Shown: one piece after another, positions 1 to 7,140 of the stretch
Position numbering within the stretch: position 1 is the first letter of the stretch
Layout: each line of letters opens with the position of its first letter
Assembly (NCBI GenBank): GCA_963981505.1
Contig: CAXCEI010000020.1
Span: 1-30,193, forward strand
Length of the DNA: 30,193 bases
From: OPU3-GD-OMZ sp001901525
GTDB taxonomy: Bacteria > Pseudomonadota > Gammaproteobacteria > Methylococcales > Methylomonadaceae
Direction of reading: 5' to 3'
Notes under the pieces: model-generated
Seen by the model: the letters and a program-made list of their open reading frames with translations, nothing else
What the model was told of the DNA's origin: nothing
Databases searched by the model: none
Made by a program: the position numbers and the translations under genes

Positions 1-2
1 AT

Positions 3-863
3 AAGATTACCAAAGCAGTATTTCCCGTTGCGGGATTAGGAACGCGGTTTTTACCGGTCACCAAGGTAAGCCCGAAAGAAATGTTGCCAATCGTTGATAA
101 GCCGCTGATTCAATATGCTGTTGAAGAGGCTGTCGCTGCGGGTATTGATACTATGATTTTCATTACCGGTAGAAATAAACGTTCTATTGATGATCATTTT
201 GATAAGGCTTATGAATTAGAGCGGGAATTAACGGATAAAGGTAAGGTAGATGCTTTAGCCGCGCTAAAGTGTATTTTACCAGATCATGTCTCATATATTT
301 TTATCAGGCAGGCTGAGGCTTTAGGATTGGGACATGCGGTTCAGTGTGCTGCACCGATCATCGGCGATGAGCCCTTTGCGGTCATTTTGCCGGATGATTT
401 AATCGCCGATGGTACGCGTGGTTGTCTGCTACAAATGGTTAAGCAGTTCAGTCAACAGCGCAACAGTATTGTTGGGGTTGAACGCGTAGCGCCTGAAGAC
501 ACCCGTAGTTATGGCATAGTGGAGATTAGTCAAGCGGTCGGGGGGGTGAGTGCGATAGAGCATATCGTTGAGAAACCACTACCCGAGGATGCTCCCTCAA
601 ATTTGGCCGTTGTCGGGCGTTATATTTTTACTCCGACTATTTTTGAAAAGTTGTCGGGATTAGGGAAGGGGGCTGGCGGTGAAATACAGTTGACCGATGC
701 AATTGCCAAGTTACTGGATGATGAGCCGGTTAGTGCTTATGAGTTTGAGGGCAAGCGTTATGATTGTGGCTCGAAGTTAGGTTTTTTAATTGCGAATGTT
801 GAATACGGTTTGGCGCATCCGGAATTGAAAGGTGCATTTGAAACATATCTGAATAACCGATAG
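3..863 (+). CDS. galU: UTP--glucose-1-phosphate uridylyltransferase, 5' end cut by window edge
   Basis: Makes UDP-glucose from UTP and glucose-1-phosphate in the cytoplasm, feeding surface polysaccharide and UDP-sugar synthesis. The reading frame is open from base 3, so the true start lies just left of the window; the first ATG seen, at 81, is internal. The nucleotide-binding signature GLGTRFLP appears upstream of that ATG, followed by the conserved SPKEMLPIVDKPLIQYAVEE. Further along are GLGHAV, the metal/sugar region VILPDD, VEKP, and GGEIQLTDAI. About 286 residues are visible, close to the roughly 280 of the short Pseudomonas-type GalU, so only a few residues should be missing. A short hairpin and T-run follow at 869-900. 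The family assignment is firm; the exact N-terminus cannot be seen. Confidence 0.95.
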   Translation, partial: KITKAVFPVAGLGTRFLPVTKVSPKEMLPIVDKPLIQYAVEEAVAAGIDTMIFITGRNKRSIDDHFDKAYELERELTDKGKVDALAALKCILPDHVSYIFIRQAEALGLGHAVQCAAPIIGDEPFAVILPDDLIADGTRGCLLQMVKQFSQQRNSIVGVERVAPEDTRSYGIVEISQAVGGVSAIEHIVEKPLPEDAPSNLAVVGRYIFTPTIFEKLSGLGKGAGGEIQLTDAIAKLLDDEPVSAYEFEGKRYDCGSKLGFLIANVEYGLAHPELKGAFETYLNNR

Positions 864-868
864 CACAG

Positions 869-900
869 TGGCTTTTTAACCCATTGTAGCCAGTTTTTTT
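869..900 (+). terminator. possible weak terminator after galU
   Basis: TGGCT (869-873) can pair with AGCCA (888-892), and a run of seven T follows at 894-900. The stem is only 5 bp and the loop is long (14 nt). An alternative 6-bp pairing, CAGTGG (866-871) with CCATTG (881-886), would exclude it. Its position at the galU end fits, but strength is doubtful. Confidence 0.3.
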
Positions 901-940
901 AGGGTGGAAAAATGCTTACTGTAGCGGATGCTGATCTAGA

Positions 941-1783
941 GTGAGGGCAATTATTTTAATTAAGTGGGCACTGGTCTCGTTACTGAGTCTGATGAGTTGT
1001 TTTGCGCAGGCGTCTGTGCCGCAGAGAATTGTTTCACTGAGTTTATGTACGGATCAATTATTGTTAATGTTGGCTCCTCGTCAACACATCGTGTCTTTAA
1101 CCCGGGGTGCTGTAGATCCTGATTTATCTTATATGGCTGCTGAAGCCAATGGGTTTTTATTAACGGGGGGCAACATTGAAGAAGTGTTACCTTTAAATCC
1201 TGATTTAATTGTCGGTAGTGCTTTTGCTTCTCGAGATGCCGTTCATTTTCTTAGGCAATTAGGGTATCCCGTTAAATTAATTGGATTACCTGTCTCTATA
1301 GCGGAAATTCGAGATTTGTTGTTAGCCTTTGGTGAGTGGGTCGGTTCTCCGGAGCGTGCAGAACAGGTGGTGAGGAAAATGGATTGGCAATTAGCAAACC
1401 TAAACCTACAACAGGATAGGGTTAAAAAAACGGCACTTATTTATTCCTCTAATGGTTATACAATAGGTTCTGGCACGTTGGAAAATGTAATGCTTAATGC
1501 GGCCGGTTTTCATAATCTTGCTGTTGATATGGGGGTTGTTGGGTTTGAGCAAATAACTTTGGAGCGAGTGGTTGCTGCGCAGCCGGCATTTTTATTTATT
1601 GAAAATCATATTGATAATTCAGATTCTTTGGCCAGTCAATACGTAAACCATCCTGTGCTTGATAAAATGCTTTTAAGTAAGCAGCGTGAATTTATTCCTT
1701 CTCGGCTTAGAGCGTGTGCAGGACCCATGGTGGTGGAAGCCATTAATTATCTTTCTGAGAACCATCATGACAGTAAACCATAG
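941..1783 (+). CDS. periplasmic substrate-binding protein of a BtuF/FecB-type ABC importer
   Basis: Binding component of a class II ABC importer for a metal chelate (cobalamin, heme or Fe-siderophore). It begins with GTG. An N-terminal hydrophobic segment (residues about 4-21) ends in LMSC (17-20), which resembles a lipobox; AQA (22-24) would instead suit signal peptidase I. So it is either a lipoprotein or a free periplasmic protein. The mature part starts RIVSLSLCTDQLLL, typical of the periplasmic-binding fold PF01497, with the usual ITLERVVAAQPAFLFIE late in the chain. Length is 280 residues. The stop overlaps the permease start by 17 nt, so translation is probably coupled. Substrate cannot be decided: no cobalamin riboswitch is visible in the 77 nt upstream. 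Confidence 0.85.
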   Translation: MRAIILIKWALVSLLSLMSCFAQASVPQRIVSLSLCTDQLLLMLAPRQHIVSLTRGAVDPDLSYMAAEANGFLLTGGNIEEVLPLNPDLIVGSAFASRDAVHFLRQLGYPVKLIGLPVSIAEIRDLLLAFGEWVGSPERAEQVVRKMDWQLANLNLQQDRVKKTALIYSSNGYTIGSGTLENVMLNAAGFHNLAVDMGVVGFEQITLERVVAAQPAFLFIENHIDNSDSLASQYVNHPVLDKMLLSKQREFIPSRLRACAGPMVVEAINYLSENHHDSKP

Positions 1784-2768
1784 TTATCACGGTGTTTTAA
1801 TCGGTTTATTCGTGGCAATGATAGGGAGTTTTTTTGCCGATTTATTAGCCGGGCCTGTGTCCTTACAATGGTTTAATATTTGGGCGGCTATTATCGAAAA
1901 TAAAGCCAGTCTCGATTCGTTGATTTTTTTTGAAATTCGCTTGCCGCGAGCCATTTTGGCATTGCTGGTGGGTGCTACATTGGGAATCTCTGGGGCGGCA
2001 CTACAGGGGCTGTTACGAAACCCCTTGGCAGAATCTGGGATAATTGGGGTTTCTAATTGTGCGGCACTCGGTGCGGTGTTGGTGTTTTATTTTGGTTTTA
2101 CGCAATGGGCCTGGTTTGCATTGCCTTTGGCAGGATTGCTGGGCGCCTTAGTGTCGGTGGTTCTGATTTTTTTATTAGCGGGGCGTTCGAGTTCCACGGT
2201 GACTTTGATTTTGGCAGGTATTGCTATTAATACGATTGCCGGCGCACTAATGGCAATGGCACTTAATTTTGCACCTAATCCATACGCCATGCAGGAAATT
2301 GTTTTTTGGTTGTTAGGCTCTGTAGCCAACCGAAGCGTGAGCGATGTATTGATTATTGTGCCCTTTATTGTGTTTGGCGGGCTGCTTATTTTGAGTTGCG
2401 GGCGATTTTTAAATGCCCTGACGCTGGGTGAGGAGACAGCAAGCTCATTGGGGTTTAATGTGCAAGTATTACGATGGCGCCTAGTCGTTGGTGTGGTGGC
2501 TTGTGTGGGTGCGGCAGTTTCTGTTTGTGGCAACATTGGTTTTATTGGGTTGGTTATACCGCATTTGCTCAGACCGTTAGTGCGCCATGACCCGCAGCGA
2601 TTACTCAGCGTGAGTGCTATGGGAGGTGCCGTATTGCTCTTGTTATCTGATGTTGCTGTTCAGGTATTATCAAGTGGTGGTGAGTTAAAGTTAGGCGTTA
2701 TAACATCGTTAGTCGGGGGGCCGTTTTTTTTGTATTTAATTTTGAAAAATCGAAACGTATGGGGTTAA
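1767..2768 (+). CDS. FecCD/BtuC-type ABC importer permease
   Basis: Inner-membrane permease that would work as a dimer with the binding protein and ATPase on either side. The frame is open from 1686, but the start chosen is ATG 1767 (MTVNHSYHGV). This gives 333 residues, normal for the family, and removes a non-hydrophobic N-terminal extension. Around ten hydrophobic segments are visible. Family signatures include RLPRAILALLVGATLGISG, ALQGLLRNPLAE and GFIGLVIPHLLRPLVRHD, the last close to the cytoplasmic loop that contacts the ATPase. It overlaps the upstream gene by 17 nt and the downstream ATPase gene by 10 nt, so the three form one translational unit. Function as a chelate permease is firm; substrate is not. 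Confidence 0.9.
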   Translation: MTVNHSYHGVLIGLFVAMIGSFFADLLAGPVSLQWFNIWAAIIENKASLDSLIFFEIRLPRAILALLVGATLGISGAALQGLLRNPLAESGIIGVSNCAALGAVLVFYFGFTQWAWFALPLAGLLGALVSVVLIFLLAGRSSSTVTLILAGIAINTIAGALMAMALNFAPNPYAMQEIVFWLLGSVANRSVSDVLIIVPFIVFGGLLILSCGRFLNALTLGEETASSLGFNVQVLRWRLVVGVVACVGAAVSVCGNIGFIGLVIPHLLRPLVRHDPQRLLSVSAMGGAVLLLLSDVAVQVLSSGGELKLGVITSLVGGPFFLYLILKNRNVWG

Positions 2769-3598
2769 GTGCGGTATTGAACGATGAATCGTTACTTTTA
2801 ACGGGGCAGCAACTGACCTTGAGTATTACTGGGGGAGCGACCTTATTAAATGCGGTGAGTGTGACTGTTAATCAAGGCGAATTGGTTGGCCTGATCGGTC
2901 CCAATGGTGCCGGTAAAAGTACATTATTGAAACTTCTTAGCGGTGTTGATTCACCCTCTAAAGGCTGTGTTTCTTTGGCTGTTTCGGGTTCTTTAGAACC
3001 TATTTCTGCATTATCTGTGCGTGAGCGTGCACAAAAAATGAGCTATTTGGTACAAGGTGCAAAAGCATATTGGCCGATTGAGGTTGAAAAAATGATTGCG
3101 CTTGGGCGACTTCCGTTCCAAAAGTGGTGGCAACAATCGAGTGATTACGATCAGGCGAAAGTGATCAGAGCAATGCAGTTAACGGAGACGCTGATCTATC
3201 GTAATCGTATTGTCACTACGTTGTCTGGCGGTGAACAAGCTTTGGTTATGATGGCGCGTGTGCTTGCCGGAGAGCCCGAAGTTATTTTTGCCGATGAACC
3301 GGTTGCGACATTAGACCCCTATCACCAGTTGCATGTTATGGAGTTACTTCGAGCGCATGCTAAAGGGGAGAGAGCGGCAGTGGTGGTTTTGCATGATTTG
3401 AGTTTAGCGGCGCGGTTTTGTGACCGAATTTATTTGCTGAATGACGGCGGGTTGTTTTGTGAAGGTTCGCCAGAGGTGGTTTTAAGTCAGCATAATATTG
3501 CCCGTGTTTATGGCGTCGACAGCCAGATCACGCGGGTTGGTCAAGATCTGTCGGTAAGCCCTGTCGCCCGATTAAACAATCGTCAACAGGGCGGTTAA
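2759..3598 (+). CDS. ABC importer ATPase, BtuD/HmuV type
   Basis: Cytoplasmic ATPase powering the importer encoded just upstream. Visible motifs are Walker A GPNGAGKST (residues 47-55), Q-loop Q99, signature LSGGE (155-159), Walker B VIFADEP (175-181) and the switch histidine H211. All key residues are present, so it should be active. It is 279 residues long; the first 15 or so are a poorly conserved N-terminal extension. The ATG overlaps the permease stop by 10 nt. The next gene converges from the other strand with only 46 nt between them and no obvious terminator. Whether the cargo is cobalamin, heme or a siderophore is undetermined. Confidence 0.9.
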   Translation: MGLSAVLNDESLLLTGQQLTLSITGGATLLNAVSVTVNQGELVGLIGPNGAGKSTLLKLLSGVDSPSKGCVSLAVSGSLEPISALSVRERAQKMSYLVQGAKAYWPIEVEKMIALGRLPFQKWWQQSSDYDQAKVIRAMQLTETLIYRNRIVTTLSGGEQALVMMARVLAGEPEVIFADEPVATLDPYHQLHVMELLRAHAKGERAAVVVLHDLSLAARFCDRIYLLNDGGLFCEGSPEVVLSQHNIARVYGVDSQITRVGQDLSVSPVARLNNRQQGG

Positions 3599-3644
3599 CT
3601 GGGTTATTCTGCTTAAGTGGTTAATGTTTGAACAACGGGTGTTT

Positions 3645-4826
3645 TTAAAGTGCAAGGCCGATTCGTTTAATGGCATTTTCAAGGTTCTCCATGCTGGTGG
3701 CTATAGAAATTCTAATATGATTAGAACAGCCAAAGGCAGAACCTGGAACGACCGCAACACCGGCATGAGTAATGAGGTGTTCGGCAAAATCGATATCATT
3801 TTCGATGTTTTTTAATCGAGCAATGGCGTTACTGACATCGGGGAAAACATAAAAAGTTCCATCTGTTGCCAGACAGTCAATACCCGGTATTTGGTTGAGT
3901 TTTTTAACGACATAATCATGGCGTTTTTTGAATTCAAATAACCGTGTTTGCATGCAGTCTTGATTACCTGAAATGGCCGCTTCAGCAGCTACCTGAGAAA
4001 TAGAGGTGGGGTTAGAGGTGCTCTGCGACTGGATTTTTTTCATAGCCTGAATGATTTCTTTCGGGCCACCGGCATAACCAATACGCCAACCGGTCATTGA
4101 ATAAGCCTTAGAAACACCGTTAAGAACGACAGTGCGATTGTATAGTTCAGGGGCTGCGTTAAGAATATTGACAAAACGACCTGTTTCCCACGTTATATGC
4201 TCATACATATCATCGGTGGCAATAATAACATTAGGGTAGTCATTCAGCACATCGGCTAAGGCTTTTAACTCAGCTATGGTATAAGTGACGCCCGTGGGGT
4301 TGGATGGGCTATTAATGACAAATAAGCGGGTATTGCGGGTGAGTGCTGCGCGTAATTGTTCGGGATTTATTTTGAATTGCTGGTCCTGAGTGGCGGTGAT
4401 GATCACCGGCTTGCCCTGTGCCAATAAGATCATGTCAGGGTAAGACACCCAATAAGGGCCTAGAATAATGACTTCGTCGCCGGGGTTAAGGAGTGCTTGT
4501 GTTAGATTGAAGAAACTTTGTTTACCACCGCAGGAGACTAAAATCTGGTCATCTTCGTAGTGTAAACCGTTATCGGTTTCAAATTTTTTAATGATAGTTT
4601 TTTTAAGGCTAGGCGTGCCGTCGACCGGGGTATATTTCGTGAAGCCTTCGGCCAGTGCTTTAATGGCGGCCCTTTTGATATGTTCTGGGGTGTCAAAGTC
4701 TGGCTCGCCGGCGCCTAGACTAATAATATCTTTTCCGCTGGCGCGAAGTCGGGCAGCACGGGCAGTAATAGCTAATGTGGGCGATGGTTTAACAGCGTTG
4801 ACACGATCAGACAGGGTAATATTCAT
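3645..4826 (-). CDS. PLP-dependent aspartate/aromatic aminotransferase (class I, Ib subgroup)
   Basis: Transfers amino groups between aspartate (or another amino acid) and 2-oxoglutarate. The sequence has the class I fold signatures: SLGAGEPDFDTPEHI near residues 36-50, SPSNPTG with N175, the cofactor-binding Asp in TDDMYEH (D205), and SKAYSMTGWRIGY with the PLP lysine K240. HIRISIA near the C-terminus supplies the carboxylate-binding arginine. At 393 residues it matches the usual length. It is divergent from uvrB, a pairing known from Pseudomonas and relatives. A good sigma-70-like promoter lies at 4861-4889. An aspartate aminotransferase is most likely, but prephenate or other specificity within subgroup Ib cannot be excluded. 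Confidence 0.9.
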   Translation of the reverse strand: MNITLSDRVNAVKPSPTLAITARAARLRASGKDIISLGAGEPDFDTPEHIKRAAIKALAEGFTKYTPVDGTPSLKKTIIKKFETDNGLHYEDDQILVSCGGKQSFFNLTQALLNPGDEVIILGPYWVSYPDMILLAQGKPVIITATQDQQFKINPEQLRAALTRNTRLFVINSPSNPTGVTYTIAELKALADVLNDYPNVIIATDDMYEHITWETGRFVNILNAAPELYNRTVVLNGVSKAYSMTGWRIGYAGGPKEIIQAMKKIQSQSTSNPTSISQVAAEAAISGNQDCMQTRLFEFKKRHDYVVKKLNQIPGIDCLATDGTFYVFPDVSNAIARLKNIENDIDFAEHLITHAGVAVVPGSAFGCSNHIRISIATSMENLENAIKRIGLAL

Positions 4827-4832
4827 GAAATC

Positions 4833-4898
4833 TTTAGGATTGCTTAGTTTAAACCAATCAATTATACGCTAAGTCGCCACACTTGCTAAAATCCTAAA
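4833..4898. repeat. 9-bp inverted repeat flanking the aminotransferase promoter
   Basis: TTTAGGATT (4833-4841) and its exact reverse complement AATCCTAAA (4890-4898) bracket the promoter at 4861-4889. The right arm abuts the -35 box; the left arm lies between the expected transcription start and the start codon. The arms are 48 bp apart, too far for a tight hairpin but suitable for two operator half-sites. Confidence 0.5.
4861..4889 (-). promoter_or_regulatory. sigma-70-like promoter for the aminotransferase gene
   Basis: Read on the minus strand: -35 TTAGCA (plus-strand 4884-4889), a 17-bp spacer, and a perfect -10 TATAAT (4861-4866). The start codon is about 35 nt downstream. It lies inside the divergent aminotransferase/uvrB intergenic region. 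Confidence 0.6.
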
Positions 4899-4930
4899 TT
4901 AATAAATATGGATTAAAGATGGGTTTTTAG

Positions 4931-6937
4931 ATGAAAAAGGCGTTTAAAATTCACAGTCGTTTTGAGCCAGCCGGTGATCAGCCTGAAGCGATTGCAGCCT
5001 TAATAGCTGGATTGTCAAACGGTGAAGTGCATCAGTCTTTGTTAGGCGTGACCGGTTCGGGTAAAACCTTCACCATTGCCAATGTTATTCAGGAAACGCA
5101 ACGTGCCACCATGATTCTGGCGCCCAACAAAACGCTGGCAGCGCAGTTATATGGCGAAATGAAGGAGTTTTTCCCGCACAACAGTGTTGAGTACTTTGTT
5201 TCTTATTACGATTACTATCAACCGGAAGCGTATGTGCCGGCATCGGATACCTTTATCGATAAAGATGCCTCATTGAATGAGCATATTGAGCAAATGCGTT
5301 TGTCGGCAACAAAAGCATTAATAGAGCGGGCCGATACGATTGTAGTTGCTACAGTGTCCGCTATTTATGGCTTAGGCGAGCCGGAATCTTATTTTAAGAT
5401 GGTTTTGCATTTAGTGCGTGGGGATATGATTAAGCAGCGAGATATCCTTCGGCGATTGACGGATATGCAATACACCCGCAATGATATTGAATTACGTCGG
5501 GCAACCTATCGGGTGCGGGGGGATGTGATTGATATTTTTCCAGCAGAATCGGAGCAAGATGCGTTACGGATTGAATTATTTGATGATGAAATTGAGCGTA
5601 TTTCGTTGTTTGATCCCTTGACCGGAGAGATTATGTCGCGGGTGGCTCGTTATACGGTTTATCCAAGGAATCACTACGTCACGCCGCGGCAAACGCTACT
5701 CACAGCAATAGAGAAGATTAAGGAGGAGTTAAAAGTCCGGCTAGAGCAATTACGTTCGCTTAATAAGTTGGTCGAGGCGCAGCGCTTAGAACAACGTACA
5801 CTTTTTGATATTGAAATGATATTGGAAGTGGGCTATTGCTCTGGCATTGAGAATTATTCACGGTATTTGTCGGGACGGGAAGATGGCGAGTCCCCTCCTA
5901 CGATGTTTGATTATTTGCCGAAAAATGCCCTGGTGGTGGTTGATGAGAGCCATGTGACGATTCCACAACTAGGGGCGATGTATAAAGGGGATCGGTCGCG
6001 CAAGGAAACGTTGGTTGAGTATGGTTTTCGGTTGCCGTCAGCATTAGATAACAGACCGTTAAAGTTTGAAGAGTTTGAATTACGTTCATCACAAAAGATT
6101 TATGTTTCAGCAACCCCGGGACCCTATGAGCATGAACACTCCGGTAATGTGGTCGAACAAGTGGTACGGCCAACCGGTTTATTAGATCCGGTTGTTGAGG
6201 TGCGGCCGGCCACCACGCAGGTTGATGATGTGTTATCTGAAATAAATAAGCGTGCAGAGAAGGGTGAGCGTGTTTTAGTGACAACCTTGACTAAGCGGAT
6301 GTCGGAAGATTTAACCGATTATTTGCAGGAGCATGGTGTCAGGGTGCGTTATTTGCACTCGGATGTCGATACCGTTGAACGGGTTGAAATTATTCAAGAT
6401 TTACGCTTAGGTAAGTTTGATGTTTTAGTCGGAATTAACTTATTACGAGAGGGGTTGGATCTTCCCGAGGTGTCGTTGGTGGCTATTTTAGATGCAGATA
6501 AAGAAGGCTTTTTGCGATCGATAACCTCCCTGGTCCAAACTATTGGTCGCGCGGCACGAAATGTTAATGGTCAGGCTATTCTTTATGGTGACAAAATTAC
6601 CCGTTCGATGCAGCAAGCGATTAATGAGACTGAGCGTCGTCGCGAAAAACAAGAAAGTTACAATACCGCCCATGGCATTAGTCCGCAATCCATTTTTAAA
6701 TCGGTGACTGATATTTTAGAACTGTCGATACCGGGCTCCGGTACAGTGAACGGTAAAAGAGTGCGTTCGGTTGCCGACGCCCAAGAGGGGGGGAAGATAT
6801 ACACGCCGCAGCAAATGAGTCGCAAAATAAAGAAATTAGAGGACGAAATGTATAATTATGCTAAGAATCTTGAATTTGAAGAGGCAGCGAGAGTTCGGGA
6901 TCAAATTGAAACGCTAAATAAGGGGTTGTTGATTTGA
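4931..6937 (+). CDS. uvrB: excinuclease ABC subunit B
   Basis: Damage-verification subunit of nucleotide excision repair; it is loaded onto DNA by UvrA and recruits UvrC. It is 668 residues, the normal length. The Walker A TGSGKT is at residues 41-46. The DNA-clamping beta-hairpin region contains YYDYYQPEAYVPASDTF. The DEXX-type DESHVTIPQ and helicase motifs such as GINLLREGLDLPE and QTIGRAARN follow. The C-terminal UVR domain (KKLEDEMYNYAKNLEFEEAA) that contacts UvrC is intact. No classical LexA box (CTGT-N8-ACAG) is visible in the 104 bp upstream, unlike the SOS-controlled E. coli gene. tRNA-Val follows 58 nt after the stop. Confidence 0.98.
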   Translation: MKKAFKIHSRFEPAGDQPEAIAALIAGLSNGEVHQSLLGVTGSGKTFTIANVIQETQRATMILAPNKTLAAQLYGEMKEFFPHNSVEYFVSYYDYYQPEAYVPASDTFIDKDASLNEHIEQMRLSATKALIERADTIVVATVSAIYGLGEPESYFKMVLHLVRGDMIKQRDILRRLTDMQYTRNDIELRRATYRVRGDVIDIFPAESEQDALRIELFDDEIERISLFDPLTGEIMSRVARYTVYPRNHYVTPRQTLLTAIEKIKEELKVRLEQLRSLNKLVEAQRLEQRTLFDIEMILEVGYCSGIENYSRYLSGREDGESPPTMFDYLPKNALVVVDESHVTIPQLGAMYKGDRSRKETLVEYGFRLPSALDNRPLKFEEFELRSSQKIYVSATPGPYEHEHSGNVVEQVVRPTGLLDPVVEVRPATTQVDDVLSEINKRAEKGERVLVTTLTKRMSEDLTDYLQEHGVRVRYLHSDVDTVERVEIIQDLRLGKFDVLVGINLLREGLDLPEVSLVAILDADKEGFLRSITSLVQTIGRAARNVNGQAILYGDKITRSMQQAINETERRREKQESYNTAHGISPQSIFKSVTDILELSIPGSGTVNGKRVRSVADAQEGGKIYTPQQMSRKIKKLEDEMYNYAKNLEFEEAARVRDQIETLNKGLLI

Positions 6938-6939
6938 TA

Positions 6940-6968
6940 TTGCGTAGTGAGTGGTTTTTTGCTAGTAT
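6940..6968 (+). promoter_or_regulatory. candidate promoter for tRNA-Val and possibly the thrS operon
   Basis: TTGCGT (6940-6945), a 17-bp spacer, then TAGTAT (6963-6968). It matches the sigma-70 consensus only partly (3/6 and 4/6). Placement gives a leader of about 20 nt before the tRNA. Confidence 0.35.
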
Positions 6969-6995
6969 AAATGGTTAGATTCGGTATAAGGATTT

Positions 6996-7072
6996 AGGCG
7001 CGTAGCTCAGTTGGTTAGAGCACCACCTTGACATGGTGGGGGTCGGTGGTTCGAATCCACTCGTGCCTACCA
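6996..7072 (+). tRNA. tRNA-Val (anticodon GAC)
   Basis: Complete 77-nt cloverleaf with encoded CCA. The acceptor stem AGGCGCG/CGTGCCT has one G-T pair. D arm GCTC/GAGC, anticodon stem CCACC/GGTGG with loop TTGACAT (anticodon GAC at 7030-7032), and T arm GGTGG-TTCGAAT-CCACT are all present. GAC reads the valine codons GUC and GUU. Confidence 0.97.
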
Positions 7073-7084
7073 GAACTTTTTGAA

Positions 7085-7109
7085 AGCATCGCTAAGCGGT
7101 GCTTTTTTT
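7085..7109 (+). terminator. intrinsic terminator after tRNA-Val
   Basis: AGCATCGC (7085-7092) pairs with GCGGTGCT (7096-7103) over a 3-nt loop, with one T-G pair, followed by a seven-T run. It lies only about 30 nt before the thrS start codon, so it must be read through, or act as an attenuator, if thrS is transcribed from upstream. Confidence 0.8.
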
Positions 7110-7140
7110 ATTAAAGATTTAAGAGAGTGTTTTAAGCAAT

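Noticed and set aside
864..940. cobalamin riboswitch before the importer genes
   Set aside because: Only 77 nt are available and no B12-box-like sequence was seen.
2087..2536. 149-residue open frame on the minus strand inside the permease gene
   Set aside because: It is antisense to a clear BtuC-type permease, has low-complexity composition (Thr/Pro/Ala) typical of shadow frames, and shows no family motif.
5898..6284. 128-residue minus-strand open frame within uvrB
   Set aside because: Antisense to strongly conserved helicase motifs; its translation has no family features.
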